Assembly: GCF_000155595.1 (NCBI RefSeq)
Contig: NZ_DS989904.1
Span: forward strand, 504,477 to 568,476
Length of the DNA stretch: 64,000 nt
Direction of reading: 5' to 3'
From: Synechococcus sp. PCC 7335
GTDB lineage: Bacteria; Cyanobacteriota; Cyanobacteriia; Phormidesmidales; Phormidesmidaceae
Shown: positions 34,662-44,004 of the stretch, one piece after another
Layout of the letters: every line of letters begins with the position of its first letter
How positions within the stretch are numbered: position 1 is the stretch's first letter
The notes under the pieces: generated by a model
What the model was told of the DNA's origin: nothing
Databases searched by the model: none
The model's input: only the letters and a program-made list of their open reading frames with translations
Position numbers and translations under genes: made by a program

Positions 34662-36083
34662 CTATTGAACAGCGTGCCGCTCTATCCAGCCGCGCATCTT
34701 TCCAGGGTTGAGTAAGCCGTAGGGATCGACTTTTTCCTTGAAGTTCAGTTGATTTTCATCAATAGTTTTTCGTCCGCCATCTTCGAGTACATAAGTATGC
34801 GGATTAGCGATAAATGCACCCTTTTCCTCATGGTAGCGAATGATATCGGCGAGTCTTTCTGGGGTGGTATAGCGAACGAGCTGAAGCGCAGTGGGAACAA
34901 TTCGGCCTTGCGAGCGTACATACTCTAAATGCATCATCACCTCATCGCCGAAATGCTCGTACATATGCTGCAAAAGGGTTAGATCTGGATCATAAGGGAA
35001 TACAGTTTGTAGGTAGGTTAACGTTTCATCCACGTTACGGGCATGAAGCGTCGTATGGTTCCAGCTAAATTCTGCGATCGCCGCGCCCTTACTCGCAGAC
35101 TGGGCGTCTTTCTCGTAGGTGATTTCGCCATCCCACTCTTTCGATAATGCTCTTACGGCTTCTATATCAGCCTCTGAAACAATCAGTAATACAGCCGCTT
35201 TCCCATCGGGTAGAGAGTCTTTGAGCGCATTGAAGTAGCTAGGAATGGGCCAGGCATGAATACTAATTAGCTTCTTAATGATGCCATCCGCATCACCTAA
35301 GGCCTGGCCAAACCAAGCAGCTCTCATGAACTCATCGAAGGTAACAATCATCTCAGCCCAAGGGTAAGCCGGACCAAGCGGGATTTCGAGTTCGGTGATG
35401 ATGCCGTTTGTACCATAAGCGTGACTTACTTGCTGGACGGCGTCACCGCGCAGTTCAATCACCCGCGGTGAATCTTCCATAGTGACGACTCTCACAGCCT
35501 GCACGCTGCCGCGATCTGCTAGCTGACCATACATGACCGAACCAATACCGCCACTACCACCACCAACAAATCCACCAATTGTCGCGGTTCGGTAGGTCGA
35601 AGGTGCCATTCTAATTTCCCAACCCTGAGGGCGAGTTACCCGGTCGATTGCAGCTAGCTTGGCGCCGGCCTCTACACAGGCCCGCCCGGGTGCTACTGAT
35701 TTCACAGCAGTCATGGCACTTAAATCTAAAATGACGCCACCCACCAGCGGAATGGCTTGACCGTAGTTTCCCGTACCCGCACCCCGTACAGTCAGGGGCA
35801 CTTTGGCATCGACGCAGGCTTTAGCGGCCCTAAGTACCTCAGCCTCGTTCTTAGGTCGTAAGACCAAATCGCCCACTTTATCCCCTAGTTGCTCTACTAA
35901 CACAGGGCTGAAGTAGTAGTAGTCTTTCGAAAGTTTGCCAACCTGAATGGGATCTAGCAACGTTTCGATAGGGCTCAGCGATCGAGCAAATTGCTGCCAG
36001 TCAATCGAACGGACATTGGAGTAGCGGCTAGCAAAGTCTGCTTGAGATGAGGCCTGTGAAGAGCCGTACGCTGAGGCAGTCAT
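34662..36083 (-). CDS. FAD-linked oxidase (GlcD-like)
   Basis: The 473 residues form a PCMH-type FAD-binding domain (about 60-240) with LTVRGAGTGNYGQAIPLVGG and GATIGGFVGGGSGGIGS-like glycine loop (here TATIGGFVGGGSGG), followed by a cap domain and the C-terminal NPGKMRGW, a typical FAD-oxidase ending. Related enzymes oxidise glycolate, D-lactate or other 2-hydroxy acids. No iron-sulphur partner gene is adjacent, so the substrate and electron acceptor are unknown. Confidence 0.8.
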   Translation of the reverse strand: MTASAYGSSQASSQADFASRYSNVRSIDWQQFARSLSPIETLLDPIQVGKLSKDYYYFSPVLVEQLGDKVGDLVLRPKNEAEVLRAAKACVDAKVPLTVRGAGTGNYGQAIPLVGGVILDLSAMTAVKSVAPGRACVEAGAKLAAIDRVTRPQGWEIRMAPSTYRTATIGGFVGGGSGGIGSVMYGQLADRGSVQAVRVVTMEDSPRVIELRGDAVQQVSHAYGTNGIITELEIPLGPAYPWAEMIVTFDEFMRAAWFGQALGDADGIIKKLISIHAWPIPSYFNALKDSLPDGKAAVLLIVSEADIEAVRALSKEWDGEITYEKDAQSASKGAAIAEFSWNHTTLHARNVDETLTYLQTVFPYDPDLTLLQHMYEHFGDEVMMHLEYVRSQGRIVPTALQLVRYTTPERLADIIRYHEEKGAFIANPHTYVLEDGGRKTIDENQLNFKEKVDPYGLLNPGKMRGWIERHAVQ

Positions 36084-36207
36084 AGGAATCGAAGGGATAG
36101 AAACAGCAATTTGGGAAGGGTTAAAGAATCATCAATCTTAGTCGACTCAGTAGGAACCATCCCGTAGGCTTGAAGCACATGTACCGAGGCATCAGAGGAA
36201 ACTGACA

Positions 36208-36537
36208 GTGCAGACGAACAAAGGTTTTTTTGAGAAGCTGTTTGATCTATCCTTCTCTTCATTCATCGCTCCTCAGATTGTAGGCGTTCTTTACATTCTA
36301 GGATTGCTCATTGGCGCTTTGTTTACGCTGTGGTCTGTCTTTACTGCCTTCATGGTTGCCGGATTCGTGGAGGGTGTAGGTATGCTTGTTTTTGGACTGA
36401 TTGGGCTGTTGATCTATGCCATCTTTCTAAGGGTTTCGTTGGAGAGTTTTGTTGCTATTATTCGCACTGCTGAAAGTACACGTGTTCTGGCGGAAGATGT
36501 GTTGAGCAAAAGAGGTATTGAGCAAGAGAACGGATAA
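36208..36537 (+). CDS. DUF4282 membrane protein
   Basis: The 109-residue protein starts FFEKLFDLSFSSFIAPQIVG, has two long membrane helices at about 22-48 and 51-75, and ends in a conserved amphipathic segment LRVSLESFVAIIRTAESTRVL. This pattern is that of DUF4282, widespread and uncharacterised. The start is GTG at 36208. Only 124 bases separate it from the divergent FAD oxidase gene. Confidence 0.75.
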   Translation: MQTNKGFFEKLFDLSFSSFIAPQIVGVLYILGLLIGALFTLWSVFTAFMVAGFVEGVGMLVFGLIGLLIYAIFLRVSLESFVAIIRTAESTRVLAEDVLSKRGIEQENG

Positions 36538-36672
36538 CCACTGGAACATCAAGTGACGTACTTATACGGAGTGAGAAGTAGGCACGAATTGCCAATTATT
36601 AGAAGGTAAGTAGTCGCATCGGTCTCATAGTCTACTCACGCGCTTTCTAAAAACACGCTTTTTCCTAAACTC

Positions 36673-36852
36673 ATGACACCTGTTAATCCCAACGCCAAGT
36701 TTCCAATCTGGGAATATCTCAGCCAACCTATTGGCCAAGCGAACTACACAGTGATCGTAAATCCTCGAAAGTATTGGAGACAAAGCAAGCTACGCCATAT
36801 TGAACGCTGCTGGATCACATCGTATGTACCTCAAGGTCGAACAATGCGATAG
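36673..36852 (+). CDS. Small hypothetical protein of 59 residues
   Basis: An ATG at 36673 opens a 59-codon frame ending in TAG at 36850-36852. The product starts MTPVNPNAKFPIWEYLSQPI and has a Tyr/Trp/Arg-rich middle (VNPRKYWRQSKLRHIERCW) and ends near SYVPQGR. The composition, with several Trp, Tyr and Pro in a regular pattern, looks like a real folded mini-protein; I recall similar unnamed short proteins in cyanobacteria but cannot name a family. There is no membrane helix. Confidence 0.6.
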   Translation: MTPVNPNAKFPIWEYLSQPIGQANYTVIVNPRKYWRQSKLRHIERCWITSYVPQGRTMR

Positions 36853-37010
36853 CTGTAGATTAGTGATGCTCAAGAAGCGTTGTGGTTTAGGCGAACCATA
36901 GCGCTTTTTCAATTGAGAGCGTGAGGAAAAACGGTAGTTGTGGAAGTCATGAACTAAACTCACAGCTCAATACAATCAACGCCTGAATATCTATCCCATG
37001 CACTCTTGAA

Positions 37011-39410
37011 TCATTCGATTTGAGCAGTCTGACTAAGCGCGGTTTTAGTGTTCTCCCAATCGGTAATCGTATCTTCTAGCCATAGCCAGTTTGCACTAAG
37101 TGCTTTTGCATCAAAGTCGGCGGGCGCCTGACCACGGACCTGTCGGTAAGCAGATTTAGCTTGTCCTAATAAATATTCTTTTTGAGTAGCATCGGTTTCT
37201 ATTTCTGATAGAGATAGCGACGCGATCGCAATGCCGGCATAGGCATTAAGTGCATATTCGCCAAAGGTTTTATCAGAGAAATAGGCGCCTTTGGCCGTGG
37301 CCTGTCGCTCAGCTAGCTCAACCGCTCGCTGCCAGGAGTCTAGCGCTGACTGGTTGAGGCCCTGAGCATGTTGAGCAAAGCCTAAAGCCATGACAATCTC
37401 CATCCAATCCGACTCACTTTCTAAGGCAGTTTCCCAAGCGCGCATCGCATCTTCAACAGAGTAATCGTCGCTATTCTGCTTGACGAGTTCCCAATGCGAT
37501 CGCCCCTTTAGAAAAGCAATTACAGCGTCTTTTTGCTGCGTTGGGCTAGCAGATTGAAGCGCTGCAAGTACCTCAGAAAATCGCTTTTCATCAATCAAGG
37601 ACTTTATAGCAACTGTGGCTTGATCTAGATCATTTTCAGCCAATGCAGTATCTACTCGGGTAGGTATCGGTGCCCCTGCACGCTGGGCGGGAGAGGTATT
37701 GTCTTGGTTCCTTTGCAGCCAGCTTACTGCTGTCACACTAAAGAACACCAGCAGCGCGATTGCCATCACCCCAGGGAGCGTCAAGATCTTCGTATGCAGC
37801 GTATGGCTGCGATCACGTCGTTCGCCAACTAGTTCGGGTAGTTTTTTTGATGGGCTATGAGAATCTGCCACAGGAGGGACGGTATTTGATTCTTCCTCAA
37901 AGCCAGTGAGCTTACTGCCTGCTGGCTCGCTCAAGCCATTCTGTGTCTCTCTATGCGCAGACAGTGTCGCTGCAGAAATTTCTTTCTCGTTTGTCTCGTC
38001 TGGCAAAGCCTCGGGCCAATCACTCGCGTTTTCTTGAGGTTGTAAATTGGAGTCATCTACATTAGCGGCGTCTTTAATTGCAGAAGAGGATTGGGAACGC
38101 GTAGTCGTCTCCATCCGCTTAGCCACTAAGCCTCGGAGATTTCTGCGCTCAGAGCGATTTCCTTCTAACATCCTTCCCTTTGGTGACCTATCTTCAAAGG
38201 AATCAATATGTGCATCGAGCAAGCTAGTCTCCTCTAAAGCTTCCTTTGGCTTAATTAGATCCGGATCAACTAAACAGCCATCAAACTGAGGATGCATATA
38301 GAGCGTTGGTAGTACCCAATAAAACTGATGAGACCCATAGGCAGAAATTAGCCCCTGCCGAGCTCGATTCAAACTCAAGTCAATAGCCAGACCTCTTTTC
38401 AGATTGCGATACAGCAGCTGGGTAAAAGTGATGGCCACCTGGTCAGGAATGCGTTCGGTCATCGCAATTACGGCGGGCATTCCTCGGATGACTAGCGCTT
38501 GGACCAGATTTTGCGCTTGCCAGCCATTTGCTTGAGCGCCAGAACTATGGCTACCTTGACAAGAGTTAAAGACGGCTAGCTTGATGCCGTTGTTTACGAG
38601 TAGGCCAGCCAAATCTTCACCGCTTAGTCTCTCAGTCAATCCGGTTTGACGACTGACCAAATACAGATCGCCACCAGCAGTACCTGTGCTGCTGTGGCCC
38701 GCATAGTGCAACGCCTGATAGTTCCCTCGCTCGAGCGCTTGGGTCAGTTCTGCCCGTCCAGGCTGCTCTAATATTGTCAACTGAATGTTTACAGACAAAC
38801 CATCTGCATCTGCATCAGCAATCTGAGGATGAAGCTCCGCCTGAAGGCGGTGAGCTTCTTGCCTAAGCTTCAGGCGCTCTTGATCATTGGGCGCAGCAAC
38901 AACCATCAAGATTCGCAGTCGCTGAGTCTTTTTGGTTGGTTGAACTGGCAAGCCAGAATGAAGCTGGTGGCGAATGGGAATGTAGCGCGAAAAAACAACG
39001 TCAGTACCGGCAGTCAAGGGGCGATTGCCTGCGTGTAGCGCTTCCCAAGGTAGCTGCTGAAGACGGCTATCTTTGATACCAATGCGTAGGCGCAACAGAG
39101 CCTGTCGATTTTGAGCGACGCCTTGAGCAGTGAGCCAACTATCACGTAGCTGACCTTTGAATAGTTCGTCATGAAGTGTCTGACCGAAATGAACAAGATC
39201 AGATCGAGCGGCGCTTACGCTCGGCGGCTGTCCTTCCAACAAACTCAATAGCGGATCGTGGATCAGCGCCTTAGTCTGTTCTATCCAGGAAGCTACCGGC
39301 CATTCCAGCTTTTCTTCAGCTAGCTGTACGCCTCTGGCAACCTTCTCTGTGCGTACCCAGTATTGATCGTCGCCTACGGTAGTAATGGATAGCTCAAATT
39401 CCTGTATCAC
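37011..39410 (-). CDS. CHAT-domain caspase-like protein with membrane helix and TPR-type tail
   Basis: CHAT domains are caspase-like Cys proteases (or inactive relatives) such as separase-related TPR-CHAT enzymes. Numbered from the GTG at 39410 (799 residues), an N-terminal module (1-140) precedes the CHAT domain at about 130-380, with the catalytic His in ALHYAGHSS (H239) and Cys in VFNSCQGS (C284), both present. A long disordered linker (about 385-540) leads to one membrane helix at about 544-565 and a C-terminal helical repeat region (DDYSVEDAMRAWETALESE) resembling TPRs. The GTG start is preferred over the upstream ATG at 39467 because the family begins near QEFELSIT. No obvious partner gene is adjacent. 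Confidence 0.85.
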   Translation of the reverse strand: MIQEFELSITTVGDDQYWVRTEKVARGVQLAEEKLEWPVASWIEQTKALIHDPLLSLLEGQPPSVSAARSDLVHFGQTLHDELFKGQLRDSWLTAQGVAQNRQALLRLRIGIKDSRLQQLPWEALHAGNRPLTAGTDVVFSRYIPIRHQLHSGLPVQPTKKTQRLRILMVVAAPNDQERLKLRQEAHRLQAELHPQIADADADGLSVNIQLTILEQPGRAELTQALERGNYQALHYAGHSSTGTAGGDLYLVSRQTGLTERLSGEDLAGLLVNNGIKLAVFNSCQGSHSSGAQANGWQAQNLVQALVIRGMPAVIAMTERIPDQVAITFTQLLYRNLKRGLAIDLSLNRARQGLISAYGSHQFYWVLPTLYMHPQFDGCLVDPDLIKPKEALEETSLLDAHIDSFEDRSPKGRMLEGNRSERRNLRGLVAKRMETTTRSQSSSAIKDAANVDDSNLQPQENASDWPEALPDETNEKEISAATLSAHRETQNGLSEPAGSKLTGFEEESNTVPPVADSHSPSKKLPELVGERRDRSHTLHTKILTLPGVMAIALLVFFSVTAVSWLQRNQDNTSPAQRAGAPIPTRVDTALAENDLDQATVAIKSLIDEKRFSEVLAALQSASPTQQKDAVIAFLKGRSHWELVKQNSDDYSVEDAMRAWETALESESDWMEIVMALGFAQHAQGLNQSALDSWQRAVELAERQATAKGAYFSDKTFGEYALNAYAGIAIASLSLSEIETDATQKEYLLGQAKSAYRQVRGQAPADFDAKALSANWLWLEDTITDWENTKTALSQTAQIE

Positions 39411-39467
39411 AGCTACTCTTGTCCTTTGACACTCACGCCAATGTCTTCGACAACGTTCTGTCGCCAC

Positions 39468-39876
39468 ACCTTTCCTTCAGGCACCAGCCTTCACCTACGC
39501 ATTATCGATGACGCCCTGTATCTATGCATACCAGGACATCAAAACAGCACTGATATTTCATACAAAGCATGAGCTATTTGAAGCATTGGCAATATGGAGT
39601 GGCAATCTAAGTACTACTCACAAGTTAAAAGTCACATCGTCTTTTCAAAGCCACCAGCGTCTGATCAATTTGTCAATACCGTACATAGACAAACATCTCT
39701 AGCCAGAAGTTAGGTAAATCTGAAGAGGAAAAAATGACTTGCTATCTTAAGGGACATTTGTGAGCAAAGTTTACATATATTGATAAGACTGCTTTAAAAT
39801 CCGTGAAGAGACATATAAGTTCACGTTCAATTTTTGGACTACTGACTCCTAGCTGCTTCTTTGACTAGCCGCTCCT
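39468..39876. other. Spacer CHAT gene-MFS gene
   Basis: The 409-base spacer separates divergent genes. A 64-codon frame at 39508-39702 has no protein-like features. I see no hairpin or repeat of note. Confidence 0.5.
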
Positions 39877-41535
39877 TTGAAGACTCCTTCGCACAGCACC
39901 CGATTAATCGTGACTGCAACATACGCTACGCCTCAGTATCCATTACAGTCCCAATCGGAGCCCCTGACAGATCAGCTCTTCGATCCACCAGAGGCAGTAA
40001 ACTTCTCATCGGCGCTAGGTGAAAACCTTCAGTCACTATCTACATACTCACCGCTAGCCAATGGCAGCCGCTTTTCAAAAGCGGATATCAAACAGAGTCT
40101 TAAGGCCTCAACAATGGATGGCACCCTCTCTTCTGTCTTTGAGAGCATTGTTAGAGGCGTTTTAATTAGCAACTTTCTGCTGGGATTAGGGGCAGGCGCA
40201 TTTGAGATAGGCCTGCTGAGTTCTATCCCAATGGTGGCCCATCTGCTACAGCCACTCGGGGCATATTTCTCAGAAAAGACAACAAGCCGCCACCGCTATT
40301 GTCTTTGGATCTATGGCCTTTCTAGGGTGCTATGGCTGCTGCCAGCAGTAGGTATCTTTGCCTTTACTCACGGTCGGATAGACGCACATGAGTTGACCCT
40401 ACTGACGATGGTTGTATTGGCACTCAGTAATGTTTTGGATTCAGTTGGCTGTGCGTCCTGGATGAGCTGGATGGCAGTTTTAGTACCCACTCAATTGCGA
40501 GGTCGGTACTTTAGCTTACGGCGATCGCTTGCTAGTTTGGCAGCGCTGCTGACAATTCCGGTTGGTGGTTGGCTAGTTTCTGGCTGGCTTGGCGGCGAGA
40601 TTGAGGGCTACGGCGTTGTCTTAATAGTAGCGGTGCTACTAGGATTAGGCAGTTTGGGTTTTCAATTTTGGATGCGCGATGTCAATCCACAAGCAGAAGC
40701 CAACGACCATCGGCTATCTGAGTCAGAAAACAAATTAAACAATGAATCGGAAGAGGACATCGTAAAGAGTAGAAGCAGCAAGAGTAGAAGCAGCAGATTG
40801 TTAGAGACGACAAGTGTGTTGGGCGATCGCAACTTCCTGACGCTTCTACTTTTTCTAGGAATCTGGACGTTCGGACTCAATCTCAGTGCACCTTTTTTCA
40901 ATTTCTATTTGCTCAGCAGTCTGAACATCGACGTACGCTGGGTCACTATCTACAGCAGTCTCATCTATGGCGCATTCTTTTTGACCATTATGCTATGGGG
41001 GCGCATAGCCGATCGAATTGGCAATCGCCCGGTACTGATGATCAACGGCTTTCTAATGGCTGTTCTACCCTTACTCTGGCTCTATACGGACAATAGTGTG
41101 CTATCGCTATGGTTGATTCTGCCACTGCTGCACAGCTTGCAGGGGGGAACGGTTGCCGCGCTAGATCTTTGTCTATCTAATATTCAGATGGAGCTAGCAC
41201 CTAGGGCCAAACAGTCAAATTACTTTGCGATCGCAGCAGCTGTCATCGGAGTTACAGGTGCATTAGGAGTCACTGTTGGCAGCGTTCTTGCAGAACTACC
41301 TAGCTTTGACTTACCAGCGATATTTGTCGTCTCTGGTTTAGTTCGGTTCGCTAGCCTGGTACCGCTATACTTTGTTCACGAATCTCGCGCGCTTCCAGTC
41401 AGACAGCTAGTTCAAAATCAACTGCAAAGACTACTGGGTATCATAGGCCAAACCCTATCGCCTCTTTTAGAAGCCGAAGCGACGGAAGAAACTGTATGGT
41501 TCAAGCTAGAAAGCCTAGGAATCCGACTGCGCTAG
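39877..41535 (+). CDS. MFS transporter
   Basis: The protein has about twelve membrane helices in two halves (about residues 90-270 and 315-530), with MFS-type loop motifs such as WGRIADRIGNRPVLMINGF. The substrate is unknown. The first 70 residues before SKADIKQSLKAST are not membrane-spanning; the TTG at 39877 gives the longest form, but the true start may be nearer residue 12 (GTG) or later. The cytoplasmic loop between the halves contains a tandem KSRSS-KSRSS from a 15-base duplication. Confidence 0.82.
   Translation: MKTPSHSTRLIVTATYATPQYPLQSQSEPLTDQLFDPPEAVNFSSALGENLQSLSTYSPLANGSRFSKADIKQSLKASTMDGTLSSVFESIVRGVLISNFLLGLGAGAFEIGLLSSIPMVAHLLQPLGAYFSEKTTSRHRYCLWIYGLSRVLWLLPAVGIFAFTHGRIDAHELTLLTMVVLALSNVLDSVGCASWMSWMAVLVPTQLRGRYFSLRRSLASLAALLTIPVGGWLVSGWLGGEIEGYGVVLIVAVLLGLGSLGFQFWMRDVNPQAEANDHRLSESENKLNNESEEDIVKSRSSKSRSSRLLETTSVLGDRNFLTLLLFLGIWTFGLNLSAPFFNFYLLSSLNIDVRWVTIYSSLIYGAFFLTIMLWGRIADRIGNRPVLMINGFLMAVLPLLWLYTDNSVLSLWLILPLLHSLQGGTVAALDLCLSNIQMELAPRAKQSNYFAIAAAVIGVTGALGVTVGSVLAELPSFDLPAIFVVSGLVRFASLVPLYFVHESRALPVRQLVQNQLQRLLGIIGQTLSPLLEAEATEETVWFKLESLGIRLR
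40765..40794. repeat. 15-bp perfect tandem duplication in the MFS gene
   Basis: AAGAGTAGAAGCAGC occurs at 40765-40779 and 40780-40794, encoding KSRSS twice in the central loop. The period keeps the frame. Confidence 0.9.
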
Positions 41536-41643
41536 AAAATGAACTAGGTGAGTGGCTAGGCAAGTGGCTAAGCGAGTAATTCACTACAATTTGTATGTCT
41601 AACCCAAACAGTCACCAGACAGTCATTTGTACCCTCTCGCCCT

Positions 41644-44004
41644 ATGGTTGTTGCGCTGCCTAACTCCTCTGACCCTGCTGAAATAAAAGCAGAAAGAGAC
41701 CGTCACATCCGGGTTTTGACGGACAGTCTCCGGCCTGGGCAAAGGGCGTTAGCGCAATGGCGCTCCGGTCCGCTAGCCGTTTCAGCAGTGCCCGGATCAG
41801 GCAAATCCACCGGTATGGCAGCAGGCGCGGCAATCGCGATCGCTCATCATCAGCTGCACGCGCGTAAGCAGCTCGTTCTTGTTACCTTTACTCGCTCCGC
41901 CGCGGCTAGCCTCAAAGCAAAGGTCCGCAAACACCTCAAGGATCTTCGTCTGCCACAGAATAGCTTCGTTGTTCATACCTTGCATGGGCTAGCGTTAAAC
42001 ATTGCCACCCGACACCCTGAAATCTCTAATATCAACCTTCCTAGTCTAGATTCAGACGGTACTACCCTAGTTTCTCCTACTCAAAGCCACCGACTAATTC
42101 GAATGGCTGTCGAACGGTGGATAGAGGAAAATCCCTCCATGTATCAGCAGCTGCTCGAAGGGCAAAGCTTTGACGGTGAAGAAGCTGAACGGCTCAGACG
42201 ATTGAGCGTACTACGTACGGAAGTCTTGCCGGGACTAGCCTACACCGTTATTCACGAGGCGAAAAGCTCAGGGCTGTTGCCAGATGCGCTGATGGAGATT
42301 GCTCAGAGGATGACAGTTAGGCTCGAAGAGGATGCTGTTGACTATGCTGTCGTCGTAATTGCAGCAGGGCTCTACGCGCACTATCAGACGCTGCTTTCTA
42401 GCCAAGGGCTAATCGATTATGACGATATGATCCTAGCGGCGCTGAAGACATTAGCAGAGCCCGATATTCGTCAGCTATGGCAAAGCCGGATATTCGCCAT
42501 CTTTGAAGACGAGGCTCAAGACTCTTCGCCTTTACAAACGCAGCTACTAGAAGCTTTAGCAGGGGATGCAGCTGATCCGACCAGGCCATTAAATCTAGTC
42601 CGAGTAGGCGATCCCAATCAGGCGATCAATTCGACATTCACACCCGCAGATCCTGTATTTTTCAATCAGTTTTGCGATGCTTGTGCTCAAGGGGAATCCG
42701 GTGGGAAGCTAGCGACGATTGAGCAGGCAGGTCGAAGCTGCGATCGCATCATGGCCGCAGCCAACTTTGTTCTAAGCTGGGTTAACCGCCACAGTCCTAG
42801 CGCTCCATTCCGCAGTCAGGAAATTCTACCTGTTGGTCCTGGCGATCCTCAGCCTGATGCCAATCCCGCTCCGATTGGCGGTGGCGTTGAGATCGTTAGG
42901 CCCAAGACAGTCATCAACAGTGTTCAGCAGCTAGCCAAGCGGATCAGCGCTATCTATCAGGAGAATAGCGAGCTGACGATGGCTGTACTAGTACGAGAAA
43001 GTCGGCAGGGAAAGTTCGTTCGCGAGATTCTAGAGGACCCTGAGCGGCTCGGATTCGACTTTGGTGAGACAGGAATTGAACTTTACGACGTGGGGGAGCG
43101 CGATCGCCAGAACCATGTCCCTAGAGAGATGCTCACCCTGTTACAGTTCATCGAACGGCCTCATTCTCCAGACAACATTAAGGCGGCTCTTCGTGTTCTC
43201 GTTTCACGTCAACTCATCCCCACCCAAGATCTCAATTCGCTGGCCACTAATCCCGAGCAATTTCTCTATCCAGGGCCGCTAGACGAACCACCTGATGATT
43301 CCGCAGCCCGGAAAGCCCGTCGATACTGCGCGGCGTTGATTCGTGCCAGACTCGAACTTCCTGCCTATCATCTGATCCCCTTTCTTGGCTTGACCTTGCA
43401 ATACAACCAAAGCGAACTGGCTACCGCTGATAAGCTCGCGGCACGTATAGCTCAACAGACCCTTGAAGACAGCACACTTTCGGCCATGCTAGGGGCGCTC
43501 CAAGAACTCCTAGGAAGCGAGAGCTTTCGTGCCATTGAAGCTGAGAACGCTGAACTACAGTACGCTCAACCTGGTCGGCTCACAATTATGACGATGCATA
43601 AAGCTAAAGGGTTGGACTGGGATGTTGTCTGCCTTCCATTTCTGCACAAGCGCAATATCCCCGGCGAGTCTTGGGTTCCACCACAGACGCAATTTCTAGG
43701 TAAGTTCTCGCTCGATGAAGTTGCTCGCGCCCAGCTTCGTACCTATACTCATGGCGTCTACGCCCAAGATCGTAAACCCGCTCCGATTCCTAATATTGAA
43801 GACGCTTGGCAGCAGGCCACTAACCTGAAACGAGCTGAAGAATTTCGCCTACTCTATGTCGCCATGACCCGGGCAAAAAAGCTGCTGTGGATATCAGCTG
43901 CTAAACAAGCTCCTTTCACTTGGAGCAAACCTAGTAGCTTACAGGACGCAGAGATGAGCCCTGTAATTACAGCCCTAGCTCAGACCTCTTCTGCCGTTGC
44001 CTGA
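41644..44004 (+). CDS. UvrD/Rep-type superfamily 1 DNA helicase
   Basis: The 786-residue protein has the SF1A helicase motifs: Q-like GQRALAQW, Walker A AVPGSGKST (48-56), motif Ia LVTFTRSAAASLKAKV, motif II FEDEAQDSSPLQ with DEAQ rather than DExQ variants (289-292), motif III VGDPNQAINS, motif V IMTMHKAKGLDWDVV and motif VI LLYVAMTRAKK. It should translocate 3' to 5' on single-stranded DNA. There is no nuclease domain. Its last 25 bases overlap the 3' end of the convergent GHKL ATPase gene. Confidence 0.9.
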   Translation: MVVALPNSSDPAEIKAERDRHIRVLTDSLRPGQRALAQWRSGPLAVSAVPGSGKSTGMAAGAAIAIAHHQLHARKQLVLVTFTRSAAASLKAKVRKHLKDLRLPQNSFVVHTLHGLALNIATRHPEISNINLPSLDSDGTTLVSPTQSHRLIRMAVERWIEENPSMYQQLLEGQSFDGEEAERLRRLSVLRTEVLPGLAYTVIHEAKSSGLLPDALMEIAQRMTVRLEEDAVDYAVVVIAAGLYAHYQTLLSSQGLIDYDDMILAALKTLAEPDIRQLWQSRIFAIFEDEAQDSSPLQTQLLEALAGDAADPTRPLNLVRVGDPNQAINSTFTPADPVFFNQFCDACAQGESGGKLATIEQAGRSCDRIMAAANFVLSWVNRHSPSAPFRSQEILPVGPGDPQPDANPAPIGGGVEIVRPKTVINSVQQLAKRISAIYQENSELTMAVLVRESRQGKFVREILEDPERLGFDFGETGIELYDVGERDRQNHVPREMLTLLQFIERPHSPDNIKAALRVLVSRQLIPTQDLNSLATNPEQFLYPGPLDEPPDDSAARKARRYCAALIRARLELPAYHLIPFLGLTLQYNQSELATADKLAARIAQQTLEDSTLSAMLGALQELLGSESFRAIEAENAELQYAQPGRLTIMTMHKAKGLDWDVVCLPFLHKRNIPGESWVPPQTQFLGKFSLDEVARAQLRTYTHGVYAQDRKPAPIPNIEDAWQQATNLKRAEEFRLLYVAMTRAKKLLWISAAKQAPFTWSKPSSLQDAEMSPVITALAQTSSAVA

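Noticed and set aside
39508-39702. 64-codon frame between the CHAT and MFS genes
   Set aside because: No motif, no Shine-Dalgarno site and no plausible secondary-structure pattern.
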